A model generated the notes under the pieces. It made no database searches and was not told the DNA's origin. It saw only the letters and a list, made by a program, of their open reading frames with translations. Positions 58,691 to 64,000 of a DNA stretch of 64,000 nt are shown here, in pieces. The DNA is taken from positions 186,001 to 250,000 of the forward strand of contig JABCPU010000022.1 in NCBI GenBank assembly GCA_016800925.1, written 5' to 3'. This stretch comes from Suillus spraguei (taxonomy: Eukaryota > Basidiomycota > Agaricomycetes > Boletales > Suillaceae). Position numbers and translations under genes: made by a program. Each line of letters starts with the position of its first letter. Within the stretch, counting starts at the first letter, position 1.

Positions 58691-59772
58691 TTTTGCATGA
58701 TCTCAATACGTAACAATCATTTTGTGTTGCTTGTTTCTTTCTTGACTATGTTTTTTTTCTTGATTTTGTGTCTGAAGTCTGGACTCGGCACCCTTCCACT
58801 CGTTTATCTCGTTTATTACGCACTTTGCTATGTTTTGTAAATGCCAACACACTCTTTTATCAATATGATACCTTTTTTATGATCGGATCGTGATATCAAC
58901 ATGACTGGCATAATTCCGACGCATGAGGCTCCCTGTTTGCAGGAGGCAGACATGAGCATCGGGCCCACCAATATGAATGTTGTTATCATACAGTACAAGC
59001 GCTCCGCTGACCTGCGGACAGTCTCTGGGATCTCTTTATAACGAGAACTCAATGTGCTGGTGGTACACTTTTTTCTAGAACATGCTACGTCAGGCCACGT
59101 AGTGCCACGTACGGGATTAAGAGCTGTATTCTTCAAACTATTATGGTCGTCGAGTTTGAAAGTTCGACACCCCGGAAGCCTACTGCAGTCTGGTTTTTTT
59201 CTCAGTCAAGTAAACAATTTGCCTCATTCATGCATTTACCGCATACGTTTTCTTTTCTTATACGTATGACATATCGTGAACAATGTGATTATGGAAACAT
59301 TGAAGTACTAGGTCAATCATGAGTGTCTCATCTACAATATAGAATTCAAATGTGTACATATATCCATCTACAATATGTAAGGACGGAAGATTTGGTCCTT
59401 TGATGCTTTTCATAGGACATGCAAGCCATTGAGAGTGGAAGAGCGCCACCTACAGTCATCATCGTTGGCAATAGTTTCAAAAAGACTAAGCTGAACTCGC
59501 AGATAGTCGCGCCTTTAATCATCATGCCACACTATGAAACAGGAAGGAGGTTATTATCACCCCTTCCTCAGTTGAAATGTCCGTTTCACCTGCTAAATGG
59601 TTAATAAGTCGGTGATGGATGATAGACAGGTGATTTCGCATCACCATGTTTGTAGGTGGTTGTTGACACCATGATGACATCACACTTAGTAACTCCGCGA
59701 ATGTACGGTAACTATGAGTTTAGTCATCAAATTTTTATTTAAATTGCATTGTGGTACGAGACTTCTCGCAAA
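58691..59772. other. Intergenic, nothing recognised
   Basis: Contains the 3' region of the zinc-finger gene and the promoter of ERG4. A short repeated CATCTACAATAT pair lies near 59,329-59,375. No gene seen. Confidence 0.4.
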
Positions 59773-61667
59773 ATGGTTCAGTCTTACGGCGGCACAGGGA
59801 ACGAGCTGAGACAGCGTAGTGTCGATGCGTCTGCAAAGTCACTGACCACCACAGATGAGGGCCGCAAAGTCGACCAATTGCTCGACGAACATCAGACGTA
59901 AGTTTTGCCTTGATCGCATGTATTTGCTATTTTACTTCCATGTCTTAGTTATGAATTCGGTGGACCTGCAGGAGTGACTGCAATGATGGTTGGCTTCCCC
60001 ATGCTAATGTATTATCTCTGGATCTGTTTGTGGTTTTATGACGGTAAACTTGTGTACCCTACATCATCTGAAGACATCGTTCCGTTCCTCGGCAGGATGT
60101 GGGCACACATTCGCGACGTATGTACTCGTAAAACCTTGGGCTTCTTCCTGACCTCAACTGATCACAGGACGCATGCCCTAATGCATACGCTTGGAAAGTC
60201 TATACTGGTCTCGTGGTTTACCAGCTGTTCCTTGCATTGGTCATGCCAGGGTACCAACAAGAAGGTCTTCCTGTACCTTCTCTTGGGTACAAGACCCTCA
60301 TGTATAACTGCAATGCGCTCTACTCTCTCTACGCGACTATGCTGACAGCTGCTGCTCTACACTACTACCACATTTTCCGTCTCACTGAAATTATCGACAA
60401 TTATGGCCACATCATGTCTGTCGCAATGATTTACGGTTTTGCTGTGTCCTTTGGCATGTATTTCATTACAGTTGCAGCCGGGAACGAGATCCGCATGTCT
60501 GGGAACTTTATCTACGACGTCTTCATGGGTGCCTGTTTGAACCCCCGTATCGGCTCTGTCGATCTGAAGATGTGGGCCGAGGTGCGGATTCCTTGGGTAA
60601 TCGTTTTCTTCTTGGCAGTGTCCGGAGGCTGCCACCAGTATGAACAGTATGGCTATGTCACCCCCGTGCGTCCCTTTTTTTGAGCTTCGGTGACGCAATA
60701 GCCTACAAATATGCAGAACATGGCATTCATGATTCTTGCAACATGGCTCTACCTTAATGCATGGTGTGTCTCTGCATGAGAATCTGGAACTTGAGTTCCT
60801 AATTCCATTTTCAGCGCGAAGGGCGAAGAGTGTATCCCCCAAACCTGGGATATGTATCATGAGAAGTGGGTAGTAATTTTACGCTCGTTTATCTGATTGA
60901 CATTTTCTTAGATGGGGTTTTATGGTCATCTTCTGGAACTTTGCTGGCGTTCCCTTCGTACGCAATTCTTATCACTTTTCAATTCACGCTGATATGCAGC
61001 TTTGTAGACATACGTATACTCTGTGGTATACATGGCATCGCACGATCCCTCTAACTATCAATTCTCTACACCTACATACGTCATTCTTTTCGGTGTTCTA
61101 CTGACGGCATACTACATGTACGACGTTACGATCTCGTTTTCCGTCACTTCGCTGACGTTCATCTTCACAGCTGGGACACATCAATGTCACAAAAGAGTCG
61201 CTTCAAAATGCAAACACAGGGCATTACAACTTTCCGCAACACATTCCCGCAGCTTCCAGGGGGGACCCTGAAGAAGCCCGAGTTTATCCAGACAGCACAT
61301 GGGCAAGTCTTTCGGTGATTTTAAACTCACTAGCTCTCTTACACTGCAATTTCAGAAACCGACTTCTCATCAGTGGCTGGTGGAGATACTCTCGCAAACC
61401 TGTAGGCTAGATCCATGATAATGCGTTCGGTCTGCTAACCTCGTTGCTTTTTCTCAGAACTATGTCGCCGACTGGACCATGAGCTTCTGTTGGGGTGCTG
61501 TTATCGGAAGTGCAACCATCATCCCTTACTTCTACTCCGTTTTCTTCATCACAGTACTCGTCCACCGCTGCGGACGTGACTTTGAACGCTGCTCGATCAA
61601 GTATGGCAAAGACTGGGAGCATTATTGTTCCATCGTTAAATACAAGTTTATACCCGGAATCTACTAA
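59773..61667 (+). CDS. ERG4: Delta(24(28))-sterol reductase (C-24(28) sterol reductase)
   Basis: Last enzyme of ergosterol synthesis: reduces the C24(28) double bond with NADPH in the endoplasmic reticulum membrane. Start at 59,773 (MVQSYGGTGNELRQRS). A polytopic membrane protein of the ERG4/ERG24 family follows, with hydrophobic segments from YEFGGPAGVTAMMVGFPML onward. Conserved blocks are LYATMLTAAALHYYHIF, GNFIYDVFMGACLNPRIG, EVRIPWVIVFFLAVSG and LLISGWWRYSRKPNYVADW. The end is DFERCSIKYGKDWEHYCSIVKYKFIPGIY-like, typical of the family. Introns splice in frame; the one at about 61,302 is GC-AG with a perfect GCAAGT donor. No lesion. Reductase of C14 (ERG24) is less likely because the LLISGWWR and C-terminal forms fit ERG4. 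Confidence 0.93.
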
Positions 61668-62002
61668 TCTAGCAGGGTTTCGTACATTTATGTCTATTTC
61701 TGCTATTTAAGTTTCTTACCGTCGCACATTAGCATAGCCTTCGCAACCTAACACTTTCTTGGAATCGTTCATTGCAAAGACTGACAAAATATATTCGATG
61801 ACAGATAGATGTTACACGCAGGGAAAACTCGAATCTGACCACAGTTCTACACCTCAAATATTCGTTCCAACTGAAGTTGCTGAACCAACCAGCTGACTGG
61901 GGAAGCAGGTAAAACGCAAGAGTTACGCAACTGACCATTGTTCATATACATTTATTTCCTTCGTTTAAGAAAATAAATCTACTTTTTCTCCTTAGTTTAA
62001 CT

Positions 62003-62143
62003 TTAGCTTTTACTCTTCTTTTTTAAGATGTACACACAATCTACTTAGTAGAACATGCTGATACCAAGTGTCATGGGTGTGAGCTAGGAGGAAGGTTCAA
62101 TTCAGTTATGTTATGTAACTTGGACAGTCCGTATATAATATAG
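62003..62143. repeat. About 140-bp repeat, inverted relative to 56,744-56,892
   Basis: Second copy of the inverted pair; it lies downstream of ERG4. The two copies bracket the zinc-finger gene and ERG4 at 5.1 kb distance. No coding potential. Confidence 0.85.
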
Positions 62144-62394
62144 CATCTGTTGAGTTGCACGCAAACCTCGGACACGTTCTGCGAAGTAATACCAACTCGG
62201 GTTTTACAGTGAACCCGCTGACAAACGCATAGTGTACTCCTACAGAAAAATACCTCCTTATATATGCCAGTCAACGCTAAAACCATGCTGCCGACGCCCG
62301 GTAATATTGCGCCATTGATGCGCCATCGATCCCCAAGATTCCCGATAAGTGTCGAGCTCGTACCTCGACCCCTGATAATCCAACAGCATCATGC

Positions 62395-62830
62395 CTCAAC
62401 AGCTTGCAAGAATTTGTGGCTCTTATCCTGAAGAGAAAGCTCCAGACTACCTCACGATCTTGAGCCCCGCGAACCCACCTCGCCATCGATTGGATCTGAA
62501 AATCGGAGGCTCCAGTATGTTCAATACAACGGAATATGTCTGTCGAAAACAGATTAGTACGAAATGCGCGTGTACGCATTACTGCTCTTTATCACACCTT
62601 CATAGTTCAGATCCCTCATACGGGGAAGATGGATCGTTAATCACAAGCGGTTTCTCTGCCTAGTATGCGACTGCATTGAACGGATGTCAAGGTCTAACAC
62701 TTGAGAAAGCTGTACTTGACTGACACACAACACACGGTCAGCTATACGCAGCATTGTCAAGAGTACGTGGTCGTAGAGACATTCAAGGGCTATTTCCAAG
62801 AGAAGAAGAGAAAAAGACTCAACAGCAAAT
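62395..62830 (+). pseudogene. Pif1/Helitron helicase remnant
   Basis: Frames read PPRHRLDLKIGGSSM (like the LPPHRLxLKVG segment), then after broken sequence GCQGLTLEKAVLD (motif V), then HGQLYAALSRVRGRRDIQ (motif VI). The order is right for a Pif1-type Helitron helicase, but stops and frame changes intervene and the Walker motifs are missing. It is distinct from the copies at 1-12,755. Confidence 0.68.
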
Positions 62831-63030
62831 ATACGGTGTACATATAATATGTAGTGAACGGAGCGCTTGTACTAACCATATTACATTCCCGACTCCCACG
62901 TTAGTGAAGGGGACTCGGGAACCTCCATTTCGGGACTCTTTCTTCGTGATCGTCAGTGATGATGCGCCCAGCAACGTTTAACGCGTCGAGGCACTTTTTT
63001 TTATCATGTTCTCAACGCAAGTCTCCGTCC

Positions 63031-63725
63031 ATGGTTGCGCTGAGATGTATGCTCCCAGTCCTTGCTCGACGTGCTAGTAGTTCTGCTACCGATGAACGAA
63101 CACTCAATCAGAGTACATTGTTACTCGACTCTCTAATGGGGTCTTCATCATCCCTCGACTTGAATACTTCATCGCTATCAGATATATTATCTCCCCCTAC
63201 GCCCCCGGCAACCCAGAATTCAACTCCAGACGCTTCAGAAATGCTCATTCCGCCAGCATCTGATCCCCTTCTTCATTTTCTTGCGTCTTCCCTGCTCAAC
63301 CACGGAAAACGTGCAAGGGCAGAGCGCATCGTCTCCCGTACCCTCCTCTATATTCACGCTCTTACCCGCGCACCGCCGCTACCTATCCTCCGCCATGCTC
63401 TCATCACCGCTTCCCCCGCTGTCAAGTGCATAACACAGAAGCGCTCAGGAAAGAATGTCGTAAAACCTGCTGCGCTTACAGAAAAACAACGCATAAGAGC
63501 GGGTGTTCATGCTGTATTGGCAGCCAGCAAAAACAAAAGTGGGAAGACAGTGGAGGAACGTTTAGCACGAGAGATTATCGCTGTTGTTAATGGAGACAGC
63601 AAAGCTATTACTGACAAAGAGTTGGCACACAAACAAGCTATGGTCAATAGGTATGTACAACATTTGATTGACGTCGAGCAACTCTCATTGACAAATCGCA
63701 CAGGGGCAACGCGCTCGCGAGGTAG
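63031..63725 (+). CDS. Mitochondrial small-subunit ribosomal protein uS7 (bS7-type)
   Basis: Binds the head of mitochondrial small-subunit rRNA. The start at 63,031 gives MVALRCMLPVLARRASSS, a basic, Ser-rich presequence suited to mitochondrial import; an upstream in-frame Met at 62,956 is possible. The S7 domain starts near LLHFLASSLLNHGKRARAERI (63,270) and ends with HKQAMVNR, then a 53-nt intron (63,651-63,703), then GNALAR and stop. Total 213 residues, normal size. HK-x-MVNRGNA is the conserved S7 C-terminal signature. Confidence 0.88.
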
Positions 63726-64000
63726 TAAGGATCTTGTGTGCTTACCGTATTCTCCCCCTTGCTGTAATGGACCGCCGAATTCAATGGAGTCTAATAGCGT
63801 TGCTCTCCAGCTTCTTTAATGTGACGCAAGGGATATTTGGTCATGTACATCCAGTTTTCCCTGGGACTGAGTCCTGAAATTCAAGTGCCCAGCACAGCAT
63901 GTTTAAGATGGAAAATGACCCTGTGGATGGTAAAACTCTCAGAAATTCGAACCATTATCGAGTAATCCCTCTCAGATATACATCGGTTGTGTCGAATCTG
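63726..64000. other. Intergenic at window edge
   Basis: 3' flank of the uS7m gene. Nothing else recognised. Confidence 0.4.

Overview
The window is nuclear DNA of a filamentous fungus, most likely a mushroom-forming basidiomycete. Genes carry many short introns (about 50-60 nt) with GT...CTNAC...AG signals, a few of them GC-AG. The recognisable proteins (Atg17, ERG4, B-type cyclin, fungal XLF, cytochrome-b5/acyl-CoA dehydrogenase, tandem-SDR beta-oxidation enzyme) have typical basidiomycete forms. Species cannot be told from sequence alone.

Left third (1-23,010): one continuous head-to-tail array of rolling-circle (Helitron-type) elements. Two related copies with transposase genes come first: the right part of copy 1 at 1-5,594 and the full copy 2 at 5,595-12,755. 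Six short elements without a transposase follow (12,756-23,010). All units share about 190 bp at the left end, with a GTCACGTGAC palindrome and GCGTGA repeats. All share a right end made of two to four large hairpins, a final 13-nt hairpin, 13 more bases and CTCG. Adjacent units join as CTCG|TC. Inside each short element is a 7-bp minisatellite (GGGAGAY) of about 0.36-1.2 kb. It is open in nearly all reading frames and gives many meaningless long ORFs. Both transposase copies are frameshifted, but at different places.

23,011-27,635 is gene-poor repeat DNA: a diverged 0.8-kb direct repeat pair around 1.9 kb of unrecognised sequence. One repeat is interrupted by a 419-bp element with long imperfect inverted ends.

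The right part (27,636-64,000) is ordinary gene territory. In order: a one-pass membrane protein with NPF motifs (-); a GST-like/metaxin-type protein with a frameshift (-); a Pif1/Helitron-helicase scrap (-); a tandem-SDR peroxisomal beta-oxidation enzyme ending in AKL (-); B-type cyclin (-); an FHA/G-patch protein (-) divergent from an XLF/Nej1-like NHEJ factor (+); a 4.9-kb gene desert; a cytochrome-b5/acyl-CoA dehydrogenase ending in ARL (+); a decayed methyltransferase (-); a LysM protein (-) divergent from ATG17 (+); a C2H2 zinc-finger protein (+); ERG4 sterol reductase (+); another helicase scrap (+); and mitochondrial ribosomal protein uS7 (+). Two enzymes of fatty-acid beta-oxidation with peroxisomal C-termini lie about 11 kb apart, but nothing indicates an operon-like cluster.

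Gene models were built by reading splice sites by eye. Exon ends are inferences unless frame and family match are described.
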